From Candidatus Aminicenantota bacterium (GTDB lineage Bacteria > Acidobacteriota > Aminicenantia > Aminicenantales > Saccharicenantaceae): a stretch of DNA of 64,000 nt. Position 1 is the stretch's first letter. Each line of letters opens with the position of its first letter. The notes under the pieces were generated by a model that saw nothing but the letters and a program-made list of their open reading frames with translations, was not told the origin of the DNA and searched no databases. Shown here one piece after another: positions 19,726-27,483 of this stretch. The stretch is from assembly GCA_017999365.1 (NCBI GenBank), contig JAGNLW010000001.1, forward strand, positions 256,239 to 320,238, in the 5' to 3' direction. The translations under genes were made by a program, and so were the position numbers.

Positions 19726-19762
19726 GGGGATGGATTTTTTCATCTTATCCGGAGGACGCCCC

Positions 19763-21601
19763 ATGAACGGTTGGACCGGCCAGATCCTGAGGGTCAACCT
19801 GACCACGAAGACCCATAAGACCGAGTCGTTCAGCGAGGACTTCGCCCGCAAGTGGATCGGCGGCCGCGGCTTCGCCGTCAAGATCCTCTACGACGAGCTG
19901 GCCCCCGGCGTCGACCCCCTCGGCCCGGACAACAAGTTCATCGTCGCCCTCGGGCCCATCGCCGGCATCCCGGCCCCCAACACGGGGAAAGCGGTCGTGG
20001 CCGGCAAGTCCCCCAGCACGGGCGGCTACGGCGACGGCAACCTCGGCACCAGGGTCGCCGAGCAGCTCCGCAAGGCCGGCTACGACGTCCTCATCGTCGA
20101 GGGCCGGGCGGCCGAGCCGACCATGCTTTACATCGAGGACGACAAGGTCGAGTTCCTGCCCGCCGGCGAGGTCTGGGGGCAGGGCACCTACGTCACCAAC
20201 GACTGGATCTACGCCAAGTACGGCAAGAGCGTCGGCGTCCTCAACATCGGCCAGGGCGGCGAGAACCTCGTCCGCTACGCCGTCGTCCGCAGCCTCGAGG
20301 GGCGGGCCGGCGGCCGGACCGGCATGGGCGCGGTCATGGGCTCCAAGCTCCTCAAGGCCATCGTCGTCAAGGGCACCAAGCCCATCCCCCAGGCCGACCC
20401 GGCCGGGATGAAGAAGGTCGGCTACGACGACCTCCGCGAGGTCAACCGCATCGACAAGAAGACCGGCTGGTCCATCCAGAGCACCAACGGCGTCCTGGCC
20501 TGGTGCAACGAGGTCGCCGCCCTGCCCGTCCACAACTTCCGTCAGACCCACCATCCCGACGCTTGGAAGGTCGACGGCGAGCGCCTCAACAACGCCCGGG
20601 TGGCCACCTACGGCTGCCCCAATTGCACCATGCGCTGCGGCATCACCATCCACGACGACGAGGGCCGCGAGTCCGAGCTCGACTACGAGAACGTGGCCCT
20701 GCTCGGCCCCAACCTGGACATCTTCGAGCTGGCCCCCATGGGCTCCCTGAACTACCTCTGCGACGACTACGGCATCGACACGATGTCGGGCGGCTGCGTC
20801 ATGAGCTTCTACGCCGACGCCGTCGAGCGCGGCGCGGCCCCGGGGGCCATCCGCTTCGGCGACGCCCCGGCCTTCAAGACCCTCCTGACGGACATCGCCC
20901 TGCGCCGGGGCGAGATCGGGAACATCCTGGCCGAGGGCTCCCTGCGGGCCGCCCGCAAGTTCGGCCACGGCTCCGAAGCCTACGCCATGCAGGTCAAGGG
21001 CCTCGAGGTCGCCGCCTACAACTGCAAGTTCATCCCCGGCATGGCCCTGGCCTTCGGCGTCTCCCCCATCGGCGCCCACCACAAGGAGTCCTGGGTCATC
21101 ACCTTCGAGCTCAAGCAGTCCGTGCGCGAGTCCTACGGCCCCGAGAAGGCCCAAAAGGTCATCGACCTCCAGCGCATCCGCGGCGGCCTGTTCGAGTACA
21201 TCGTCGCCTGCCGCTTCCCCTGGATCGAGAACGGCTGGGAGCTCGAGCATTACCCCAAGTACTTCAAGCTCGTCAGCGGCCTCGACTGGACCCTCGAGGA
21301 CTTCTGGACCGTCTCGGACCGCATCTACTCGCTCATCAAGCTCTTCTGGCTCCGCGAGTACCCCCAGACCGACCGCACGATCGACTACCCGCCGGCCGTC
21401 TGGTTCGACCCGGCCAACGCCGACACCGAGGGGCCCATCGCCGGACAGCACCTGGAATACGACAAGTACGACGGCCTGCTCCAGCACTACTACGACCTCC
21501 GCGGCTACGACAAGCGCGGCATCCCGACCAAGGCCACGCTCGAGCGCCTGGGCACCGCCGGGGAGGGCCGGGCGGCCGAAAAATACGCCAAGCTGACATG
21601 A
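19763..21601 (+). CDS. Tungsten-type aldehyde:ferredoxin oxidoreductase (AOR family)
   Basis: 612 aa from ATG 19763 with a good ribosome binding site. AOR enzymes oxidise aldehydes to acids with ferredoxin, using a bis-pterin tungsten cofactor and one [4Fe-4S] cluster. The N-terminal domain (MNGWTGQILRVNLT, WIGGRGFAVKILYDEL, GPIAGIPAPNTGK) is typical. The cluster ligands are C285, C288 and C292 (YGCPNCTMRC), with C483 in the position of the fourth ligand. A pterin motif DDYGID is near 334-339. Likely substrates are aldehydes from amino acid or sugar breakdown; the exact type cannot be told. Its stop overlaps the start of a MoaD/ThiS-like gene (ATGA), and ThiF and MobB genes lie close by. Confidence 0.93.
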   Translation: MNGWTGQILRVNLTTKTHKTESFSEDFARKWIGGRGFAVKILYDELAPGVDPLGPDNKFIVALGPIAGIPAPNTGKAVVAGKSPSTGGYGDGNLGTRVAEQLRKAGYDVLIVEGRAAEPTMLYIEDDKVEFLPAGEVWGQGTYVTNDWIYAKYGKSVGVLNIGQGGENLVRYAVVRSLEGRAGGRTGMGAVMGSKLLKAIVVKGTKPIPQADPAGMKKVGYDDLREVNRIDKKTGWSIQSTNGVLAWCNEVAALPVHNFRQTHHPDAWKVDGERLNNARVATYGCPNCTMRCGITIHDDEGRESELDYENVALLGPNLDIFELAPMGSLNYLCDDYGIDTMSGGCVMSFYADAVERGAAPGAIRFGDAPAFKTLLTDIALRRGEIGNILAEGSLRAARKFGHGSEAYAMQVKGLEVAAYNCKFIPGMALAFGVSPIGAHHKESWVITFELKQSVRESYGPEKAQKVIDLQRIRGGLFEYIVACRFPWIENGWELEHYPKYFKLVSGLDWTLEDFWTVSDRIYSLIKLFWLREYPQTDRTIDYPPAVWFDPANADTEGPIAGQHLEYDKYDGLLQHYYDLRGYDKRGIPTKATLERLGTAGEGRAAEKYAKLT

Positions 21602-21825
21602 AGGTCACCGTCAAGCTGATCGGGCCGTTCGTCCAGATCTTCGGCTTCAGCGAGAAGGTCCTGGACGTGCCCGCGGGGACGACCGCCGACGATCTCATCG
21701 GCCTCGTCAGCGTCGACCGCTCCCGTCCCAAGATCGTCACCCGCAACGGCCGGGCGGTCGTGCCCGACGAAGCCCTGGCCGACGGCGACCGGGTCGTCAT
21801 ATCGCCCATCTACTCGGGCGGGTGA
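21598..21825 (+). CDS. MoaD/ThiS-like sulfur carrier ending in GG
   Basis: 75 aa, beta-grasp pattern, ending in YSGG; the terminal Gly-Gly is the site of adenylation and thiocarboxylation in MoaD and ThiS. The start overlaps the AOR stop by 4 nt, so translation is coupled. The likely role is sulfur delivery for the pterin dithiolene of the AOR cofactor. The partner E1-like enzyme may be the ThiF protein at 22808-23467. A role in thiamine synthesis is possible, but no thiG, thiH or other thi genes are nearby. Confidence 0.85.
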   Translation: MKVTVKLIGPFVQIFGFSEKVLDVPAGTTADDLIGLVSVDRSRPKIVTRNGRAVVPDEALADGDRVVISPIYSGG

Positions 21826-21853
21826 TCTCTCAGTTCATCGCAGGAGGCCGGTC

Positions 21854-22507
21854 ATGACCGAAGCGACCCTCCGCGCCCTCGACGGGCTGCGCGACCTGAC
21901 CATGCTCAAGTGGTACGTCATCCCTCTCCTGGCCATCGTCTTCTATGTCTACGCCCGGGAGATCAAGGACGCCCGCCGCTCCGGCAACTGGGACGCCGTG
22001 CTGGCCGGGCTGACCCTGTTCGGCATGGACTTCTTCAACGAGACCTGGAACGGATGGGTCCTGGCCCTGACCGGCCGCTCGGCCGTCTGGACGGCCCCGG
22101 GGGACACGGCCCTGCGGACCATGGTCGGCTGGAACATCGAGATCATGTTCATGTTCGCCCTGGCCGGCCTGGTCTATTACCACACCCTCTCGGACGACCC
22201 GAAAGAGAGGATCCTGGGCCTGAACAACCGCTGGTTCTGGGCCGTCGGCTACGCCGCGTTCTGCGTCTTCGTCGAGGTCCTGCTCAACATCGGCGGACTG
22301 CTGATCTGGGAATACCCGTTCTGGACCCGCTCCTTCGGCGGGATCGGACTGATCTTCCTGTTCGGCTACTTCGAGTTCTACGCCGCCATCATCTTCGTCC
22401 TGGGCCTCAAGACGCGCGCCCGCCAGGTCCTGGCCGTGGCCCTCATCTACGCCGTCCCGGTCGTGATGAACGTCGTCGGCTTCGGGCTCCTCGGCTGGCG
22501 CTACTAG
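21854..22507 (+). CDS. Six-helix membrane protein of unknown function next to AOR
   Basis: 217 aa. About six hydrophobic helices are visible (around residues 20-38, 50-65, 88-106, 125-147, 157-180, 186-210). Several acidic and aromatic residues fall in or near helices (FFNETWNGWVL, WNIEIMFMF, FGYFEFYAAII), which suggests a transport or sensory role more than a simple anchor. It starts 28 bp after the sulfur carrier gene with an AGGAGG ribosome binding site, so it belongs to the AOR operon. I recognise no family. Confidence 0.8.
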   Translation: MTEATLRALDGLRDLTMLKWYVIPLLAIVFYVYAREIKDARRSGNWDAVLAGLTLFGMDFFNETWNGWVLALTGRSAVWTAPGDTALRTMVGWNIEIMFMFALAGLVYYHTLSDDPKERILGLNNRWFWAVGYAAFCVFVEVLLNIGGLLIWEYPFWTRSFGGIGLIFLFGYFEFYAAIIFVLGLKTRARQVLAVALIYAVPVVMNVVGFGLLGWRY

Positions 22508-22542
22508 ACGGCCCGCAGCCCGGACTCGAGGCCGGGACCGGC

Positions 22543-22824
22543 CTAGCGGTAGAGACAGAGGTAGGCCGCGTCGGCCGCGACCTTGAGCTGGAACTTCTGG
22601 CCCGCCGCGACCGTGAAGCTCTGGCCGGCCCGGTAGTCCCGGAAGGCCTGCTCCCCCGGCAGCTTGACCGACAGGACGCCCGAGACGACGCTCATGATCT
22701 CGACCGTCGATGTGCCGAACTCGTAGTCGCCCGGGGCCATGACCCCGACCGTGGCCGGCCCGTCGGCCGTCCCGAACGCCAGCGACTTGACCTTGCCGTC
22801 GAAATACTCATTGACCTTGAACAT
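22543..22824 (-). CDS. ppnP: Pyrimidine/purine nucleoside phosphorylase PpnP (DUF1255)
   Basis: 93 aa, exact family size. PpnP is a cupin-fold enzyme that splits a wide range of nucleosides with phosphate. The family start ([16 protein letters not shown]), the central [20 protein letters not shown] and the ending [15 protein letters not shown]...YLCLY all fit. Its first 17 nt overlap the end of the ThiF gene, so it is the last of a mobB-thiF-ppnP unit convergent with the AOR operon. Confidence 0.93.
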   Translation of the reverse strand: MFKVNEYFDGKVKSLAFGTADGPATVGVMAPGDYEFGTSTVEIMSVVSGVLSVKLPGEQAFRDYRAGQSFTVAAGQKFQLKVAADAAYLCLYR

Positions 22825-23467
22825 GTGTCCCTCTCATCTTCATCAGGAGCTCGATGACCAGATTGGCCTGCATGGCCGCGACCAGCGCTACCCGGGGGGC
22901 CATGGGGCTGATCCCCCGGGGAGACTGGCTCGACCCGTCGCCGCAGACGTAGAGATTGCCCATGCGCCGGGTGCGGAGCCGGCTGTTGCCGCCGTAGCCG
23001 GCCAGCCCGGAGGCCGCCACGATGGGCCGGCCGGGGAATTTGGCCAGCGAGGCCTCGATGAGCATCTCCTTGGCCGCGGCCTTGTCGAAGGCCTCGACCA
23101 GGACGTCGACGCGGGCGAAGACCGTCGTCGCGTTCTTGCGGTTGAGGCGGACGTCGTGGACCTCGTACAGGGAGTAGGGGTTGACGGCCAGCAGGTTCTC
23201 GCGCAGGGCCTCGACCTTGCGCTCGCCGACCTGGTCGAGGAAGAACTGCTGCCGGTTGAGGTTGGAAGGCTCGACCCGGTCGAAGTCGGCGATGACCAGG
23301 CGCCCCACGCCGGCCCGGGCCAGGGCCACGGCCACGTTCGTGCCCAGCCCGCCGGCCCCGGCGATGCCGACCGAGCTCCGGCGCAGGACGGCCAGCACGG
23401 CCGGGTCGCGCCGGGCGAAGTAGGCCCGGGCGAAGGCGATCGTCCCCGGCTTCGGCGCGGGCTTCAT
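22808..23467 (-). CDS. thiF: ThiF/MoeB family adenylyltransferase
   Basis: 219 aa, the compact ThiF form without the C-terminal rhodanese or zinc CxxC pairs. The nucleotide-binding Rossmann motif is [20 protein letters not shown], followed by [16 protein letters not shown], which supplies the conserved D and R-Q residues, and [14 protein letters not shown] after it. It should adenylate the C-terminus of a ThiS/MoaD-type carrier, and the obvious candidate is the carrier at 21598-21825. It overlaps mobB by 4 nt and ppnP by 17 nt. Thiamine versus molybdopterin use cannot be decided from sequence; the context favours cofactor supply to AOR. Confidence 0.88.
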   Translation of the reverse strand: MKPAPKPGTIAFARAYFARRDPAVLAVLRRSSVGIAGAGGLGTNVAVALARAGVGRLVIADFDRVEPSNLNRQQFFLDQVGERKVEALRENLLAVNPYSLYEVHDVRLNRKNATTVFARVDVLVEAFDKAAAKEMLIEASLAKFPGRPIVAASGLAGYGGNSRLRTRRMGNLYVCGDGSSQSPRGISPMAPRVALVAAMQANLVIELLMKMRGTHVQGQ

Positions 23468-24138
23468 GGCTTTGCCGGGGGCTGGGACTTGTCCCCGGTC
23501 CGGTCGATGACGAGCGAGACCAGGCCCGGCTCGGGATCGATCCCGCTCAGGGACGTGACCATGCCCAGCACGGTCCTCTCGATGAAGGTCCGGACGAACG
23601 GGTTGAGGTTGACCTCCCGTCCGTCGACTTCGAGCCTGATGTCGGCCATGTCCTCCTCCTGGGCGAGAATGAGGTCGCAGAGCGGCCCGACGTCGTCGGG
23701 CCCGAAGACGGGGACGGCGGCCCCGCCGGCGAGGGGAGCGTCCGTCACCAGGGCCAGGAGCTCCTCCGGCCGGCTCGCGGGGATCTCCGCGACGCCGGCC
23801 CGCAGGACCTCGATCTTGCGCGTCCCCCGGACGTCCTTGCCGCCCTCGACGAGGACCGCCGCGGCGCCCGGGAAGAGGCGGCGGGCCAGGGCCCGGGCAT
23901 CCGGGCGGGGCGTGTCGGCCAGGGCGGCCCAGCCCTCGGGCGAGACCATGGCCACGCCCTCGGCGCCGGCCGCGGCGAACGCGGCCGTGTCCTTGCCCTC
24001 GGTGTCCAGGGCGAAACCGTGGGAACAGCGCTTGACGGCCGCGACCCGCAGCCCCCGCCGCCGGAGCTCCCCGACGAGGCGGACGACGAGCCGGGTCTTG
24101 CCGCTCCCGGAATAGCCGACGACCGCCGCGATCCTCAT
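23464..24138 (-). CDS. mobB: MobB-like molybdopterin-guanine dinucleotide synthesis protein with a C-terminal extension
   Basis: 224 aa. The first 165 residues are a MobB P-loop GTPase (VVGYSGSGKTRLVVRLVGEL, AVKRCSHGFALDTEGKD, VLVEGGKD). The last 55 residues (from ADIRLEVDGREVNLNPFVRT) are extra and contain a short helix-rich segment seen in some MobB homologues that I cannot assign. MobB helps attach nucleotides to molybdopterin. AOR cofactors are usually bis-MPT without nucleotide, so it may serve other enzymes or bind metal-pterin. It is first in the mobB-thiF-ppnP unit. Confidence 0.85.
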   Translation of the reverse strand: MRIAAVVGYSGSGKTRLVVRLVGELRRRGLRVAAVKRCSHGFALDTEGKDTAAFAAAGAEGVAMVSPEGWAALADTPRPDARALARRLFPGAAAVLVEGGKDVRGTRKIEVLRAGVAEIPASRPEELLALVTDAPLAGGAAVPVFGPDDVGPLCDLILAQEEDMADIRLEVDGREVNLNPFVRTFIERTVLGMVTSLSGIDPEPGLVSLVIDRTGDKSQPPAKP

Positions 24139-24182
24139 CGGCTCCTAAATAGCATAGGGCCCCTGGCCTGTCAAAGCGGCCC

Positions 24183-25817
24183 TCACTGCCAGGCGACCTT
24201 CATGTTCTCCGGGCCGCGGGCCGTGACCTCGGGCCGCAGGTCGAGCTTGAGGAGCTCGGGCCTGTTCCCGATGTCCATGGCCACCCGGTAGACGAGCTCC
24301 GAGACCCTTTCCATCTTGGCGTAGTCGGCCTTGGCCTCGACATCGCCCTCGGTGTGGTAGTCCTCGGTCGTGCCGCAGAAGAACCACACCCCCGGGATGC
24401 CGTAGCGGATGTAGGGGTACTGGTCGCTCCGGAAGAAGAAACGGTCGGGATGGCCGGGGGCCTCGTAGGTGTCATCGAGGCGCAGACCGGGACCGGGCTT
24501 CTCGTTCATGGCCCGGATGCTGGCGTCGAGCTCCGAGCTGAGCTTGTTCGAGCCGATGAGGTAGAGATGGTCCGCGGCGTTGCGCGCGATCATGTCCAGG
24601 TTGAGGTTGGCGCTGATCTTCTCGACCGGCACCGGGCAGTGCTGGACGAAGTAGTAGGAACCGAGGAGCATGAGCTCCTCGGCCGTGTTCCAGACGAAGA
24701 CGACCGAGCGCTTGGGCGGGGCCAGCAGCACGGCCTCGGCGATCTCGAACATGCCGACGACTCCGGAGTTGTTGTCGTCCGCGCCGGGATAGATCCGGCC
24801 CTCGCGGGGGGCCAGGTGGTCGTGGTGGGAGGTCACGGTCACGAACTCCCGCCGCAGGACGGGATCGGACCCCTCGGCGTAGGCGACGACGTTGAAGGCC
24901 CGGTCGCGCCGGGTGCCCGCGACGAGGTCGACGTCGAGGCGCCGCCCCGGGAGCTTCTTCGCGGCGACGGGCCTCCCCTGCCGCAGGTCCTCGGACCAGC
25001 GGGCCAGGTCGTCCGGGGAAACGCCCAGCAGGGCCGCCCCGGCGGCGTGCCGGACCTCGACCTGGAGAAAGGGCCCTGAGGCCGGGCGGGCGGCGGGCGC
25101 CCCGGGAGCGGCGTTGTCGATGTCGAGGACCCGCGTCCGCTGGGGCAGGTCGAAGCTCAGGCCGCCGTCGGCCAGGCGCTTCTCGCGGGACTCGTCGATG
25201 ATCGTGACGACGGCCGCGGCGCCCTTCTCGCGCAGGGCCGAGGACCGGCCGTTGAGCAGGCGGCGGTTCTCGGCCGGCTTGAGCGCGTGGTCCGGGGGCA
25301 GGGCCGCATCGAGCAGGACGGCGATCTTGCCCTCGACATCGAGGCCGGCCAGGTCGTCCCAGCCGAGCGCGGGCGCCGACAGGCCGTAACCCACGAAGAC
25401 GAGCTCGCCCGAGGCCCGGCCGGTCTCGAACCAGCGGCCGGCGGCGGCGTCGGCCGGGAAGGCGAAGTCCCGGCTTCCCGAGGGAGCGCTCAGGCGCAGC
25501 CGGGAAGCGGCCGCCACGACCGAGGTGACCTCGACCGGGATCTCCTGATAAAAGGAACCGCCCGGCATGAACGGCAGCAGGCCGATGCGCTCGGCCGTCA
25601 GGGCGATGTACTTCGAAGCGATGTCCTGTTCGACGGAGGGCGTGGGACGGCCGCGGAACTCCGGGGCGCTCAGGAACTTCAGGTGAAAGGCCATGTCGTC
25701 GGCCCGGATGGCCTCGAGGGCCTTGGTCGTGGCGTCCCCGGCGCAGGCCGCCAGGGACAGGGCCAGGGCGGCGGCCAGGGCGATGGGGAGCGGGAACGGA
25801 TCTCTGCGGTCGTTCAT
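24183..25817 (-). CDS. M28 family zinc aminopeptidase, lipoprotein
   Basis: 544 aa. A lipoprotein signal with LAAC at about residues 22-25 suggests it is anchored in the envelope. A protease-associated-like domain (residues about 110-250) interrupts the sequence before the M28 catalytic domain. Zinc ligands are visible in SHHDHLAP (HxD), GADDNNSG (bridging Asp), and NTAEELMLLGS (general-base Glu and ligand Glu), with a later His ligand near the C-terminus (EDYHTEGD). It would remove N-terminal amino acids from peptides in the periplasm or on the surface. It is monocistronic, with a GAGGAGG ribosome binding site, and an amino acid permease gene is divergent from it. Confidence 0.93.
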   Translation of the reverse strand: MNDRRDPFPLPIALAAALALSLAACAGDATTKALEAIRADDMAFHLKFLSAPEFRGRPTPSVEQDIASKYIALTAERIGLLPFMPGGSFYQEIPVEVTSVVAAASRLRLSAPSGSRDFAFPADAAAGRWFETGRASGELVFVGYGLSAPALGWDDLAGLDVEGKIAVLLDAALPPDHALKPAENRRLLNGRSSALREKGAAAVVTIIDESREKRLADGGLSFDLPQRTRVLDIDNAAPGAPAARPASGPFLQVEVRHAAGAALLGVSPDDLARWSEDLRQGRPVAAKKLPGRRLDVDLVAGTRRDRAFNVVAYAEGSDPVLRREFVTVTSHHDHLAPREGRIYPGADDNNSGVVGMFEIAEAVLLAPPKRSVVFVWNTAEELMLLGSYYFVQHCPVPVEKISANLNLDMIARNAADHLYLIGSNKLSSELDASIRAMNEKPGPGLRLDDTYEAPGHPDRFFFRSDQYPYIRYGIPGVWFFCGTTEDYHTEGDVEAKADYAKMERVSELVYRVAMDIGNRPELLKLDLRPEVTARGPENMKVAWQ

Positions 25818-25892
25818 CGGGGCCTCCTCGGTCGCGGGATGGAGCTCTTTTGGTAGCGCAACGGCGGCCGGATGTCAAACTCCCGGACGGGA

Positions 25893-25920
25893 TTGCATTC
25901 GGTCGGCCGTGGGATATAAT
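25893..25920 (+). promoter_or_regulatory. Promoter of the amino acid permease gene
   Basis: TTGCAT (25893-25898), a 16-nt spacer and a perfect TATAAT (25915-25920), 37 nt before the permease start. This is the intergenic space between it and the divergent M28 peptidase gene. Confidence 0.7.
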
Positions 25921-25957
25921 CCCCCTTTCGAACGCCGCGAACCGCAGTGAGGCCGCC

Positions 25958-27337
25958 ATGAACATCTGGAAGACCAAGTCGCCGGCCCAGATCGCCGACG
26001 CCGCCGAACACACCCAGCTCAAGAAGAACCTGACCGCCTTCGACCTGGCCGCCCTCGGCATCGGCTCGGTCGTCGGGACGGGCATCTTCGTGGCCACGGG
26101 CGAGGGCGCCCACCTGGCCGGCCCGGGGGTTCTGGTGTCCTTCATCATCGCCGCCGTGACCTGCGGCTTCTGCGCCCTGACCTACTCGGAGCTCGCCTGC
26201 ATGTTCCCGGTCGCGGGCAGCACCTACTCCTACTCCTACGTCGCCTTCGGCGAGGTCGTCGCCTGGATCATCGGCTGGGACCTCATGCTCGAATACCTCG
26301 TCTCGGCCAGCGCCGTGGCCTCGGGCTGGTCGGGCATCTTCATGGGCCTCATGGAGAGCGCCGGCTTGAAGCTTCCCAAGGCCCTGATGACCACGCCCCT
26401 CGCGGGCGGCATCATCGACCTGCCGGCCGTCGTCATCACCCTGCTCATCACCTGGGTCCTGTTCATCGGCATCCGGGAGAGCGCCAAGATCAACAACATC
26501 ATCGTCCTGGTCAAGGTCGCCGTCATCCTGCTATTCATCTTCCTCGGCGTCCGCCACGTCAACCTGGCCAACCTCAAGCCCCTCATGCCCTACGGCTGGA
26601 AGGGCGTCATGGCCGGGGCGGCCATCATCTTCTTCGCCTACATCGGCTTCGACGCCGTGTCGACCGCGGCCGAGGAGACCAAGAACCCGAAGCGGGACGT
26701 CCCGCTGGGGCTGATGATCTGCCTCGGCGTCGTCATCGTCCTCTACGTCGCCGTGGCCTTCGTCCTGACCGGCATCGTGCCCTTCAAGGAGATCGTCGTC
26801 GACAACGCCCTGCCCGGGGCCCTGGCCAGCATCGGCATCCGGTGGGGAGGGGCGCTGGTGGCCACGGGGGCCATCATCGGCATGGTCTCGACCCTGCTGG
26901 TCACGCTCTACGGCCAGATCCGCATCTTCATGGTCATGGCCCGGGACGGCCTGCTGCCCGCCGCCTTCGCCAAGATCCACCCCAAGCATAAGACCCCCCA
27001 CATCTGCACCTGGATCACGGGCGTCGTGACGGCCCTCATCGCCGGCATCTTCCCCCTGCCGATGATCATCAACCTCTGCAACATCGGGACCCTGTTCGCG
27101 TTCATCCTCGTGTCGGTCGGCGTCGTCGTTTTGCGGCGGACCCGGCCCGAGGTCGAGCGCAAGTTCCGGACGCCCTGGGTGCCGTTCACTCCGCTCGTCA
27201 CGGTCGTCTTCTGCTTCTACCTCATGGCCAACCTGCCGGGGGTGACCTGGGTCCGGTTCGGGGCCTGGCTCTTGGCCGGCCTGGCCATTTACTTCATGTA
27301 CGGCTTCCGCCACAGCAAGATCCAGAAGGAGGCCTGA
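25958..27337 (+). CDS. APC-family amino acid permease (cationic amino acid transporter type)
   Basis: 459 aa from ATG 25958; an extension upstream would run through the promoter. About 12 hydrophobic helices are visible. The first carries the APC glycine motif (LGIGSVVGTGIFVATG), and helix 6 has the FFAYIGFDAVSTAAEE consensus. This resembles YfnA and CAT-type carriers, which exchange or import amino acids across the inner membrane. It is divergent from the M28 aminopeptidase gene, so its substrates may be the amino acids released by that enzyme. Substrate specificity cannot be read from the sequence. Confidence 0.93.
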   Translation: MNIWKTKSPAQIADAAEHTQLKKNLTAFDLAALGIGSVVGTGIFVATGEGAHLAGPGVLVSFIIAAVTCGFCALTYSELACMFPVAGSTYSYSYVAFGEVVAWIIGWDLMLEYLVSASAVASGWSGIFMGLMESAGLKLPKALMTTPLAGGIIDLPAVVITLLITWVLFIGIRESAKINNIIVLVKVAVILLFIFLGVRHVNLANLKPLMPYGWKGVMAGAAIIFFAYIGFDAVSTAAEETKNPKRDVPLGLMICLGVVIVLYVAVAFVLTGIVPFKEIVVDNALPGALASIGIRWGGALVATGAIIGMVSTLLVTLYGQIRIFMVMARDGLLPAAFAKIHPKHKTPHICTWITGVVTALIAGIFPLPMIINLCNIGTLFAFILVSVGVVVLRRTRPEVERKFRTPWVPFTPLVTVVFCFYLMANLPGVTWVRFGAWLLAGLAIYFMYGFRHSKIQKEA

Positions 27338-27345
27338 GCCCGGGA

Positions 27346-27374
27346 TTGACAAGCCCCGGCTCCTCTGTTAATCT
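27346..27374 (+). promoter_or_regulatory. Promoter of the TonB receptor gene
   Basis: A consensus TTGACA (27346-27351), 17 nt, then TAATCT (27369-27374). The start of transcription should fall near 27381, leaving a leader of about 100 nt before the ATG. Confidence 0.75.
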
Positions 27375-27382
27375 GCGCCCTC

Positions 27383-27459
27383 GCTCCGAGTCGTAGGAGC
27401 TAAAGCCCTATCCGGCCAAGCACTCCGACCGTCAGGGATGAGCGGGAAACGGCTCATCC
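27383..27459 (+). promoter_or_regulatory. Structured 5' leader of the TonB receptor mRNA (unclassified)
   Basis: Two hairpins can be drawn. GCTCC (27383-27387) pairs with GGAGC (27396-27400) around an 8-nt loop, and GGATGAGC (27436-27443) pairs perfectly with GCTCATCC (27452-27459) around GGGAAACG. CCCT at 27406-27409 could pair with AGGG at 27434-27437, which competes with the second hairpin by two bases. The second stem ends 11 nt before the ribosome binding site. It matches no riboswitch consensus I can recall, including cobalamin. Confidence 0.4.
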
Positions 27460-27483
27460 TTCCATCGCGAAAAGGAGAAACCC

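Noticed and set aside
27383..27459. Known riboswitch class for the TonB receptor leader
   Set aside because: I compared from memory with cobalamin, TPP, SAM, c-di-GMP and fluoride consensus motifs and found no match, so no class is assigned.
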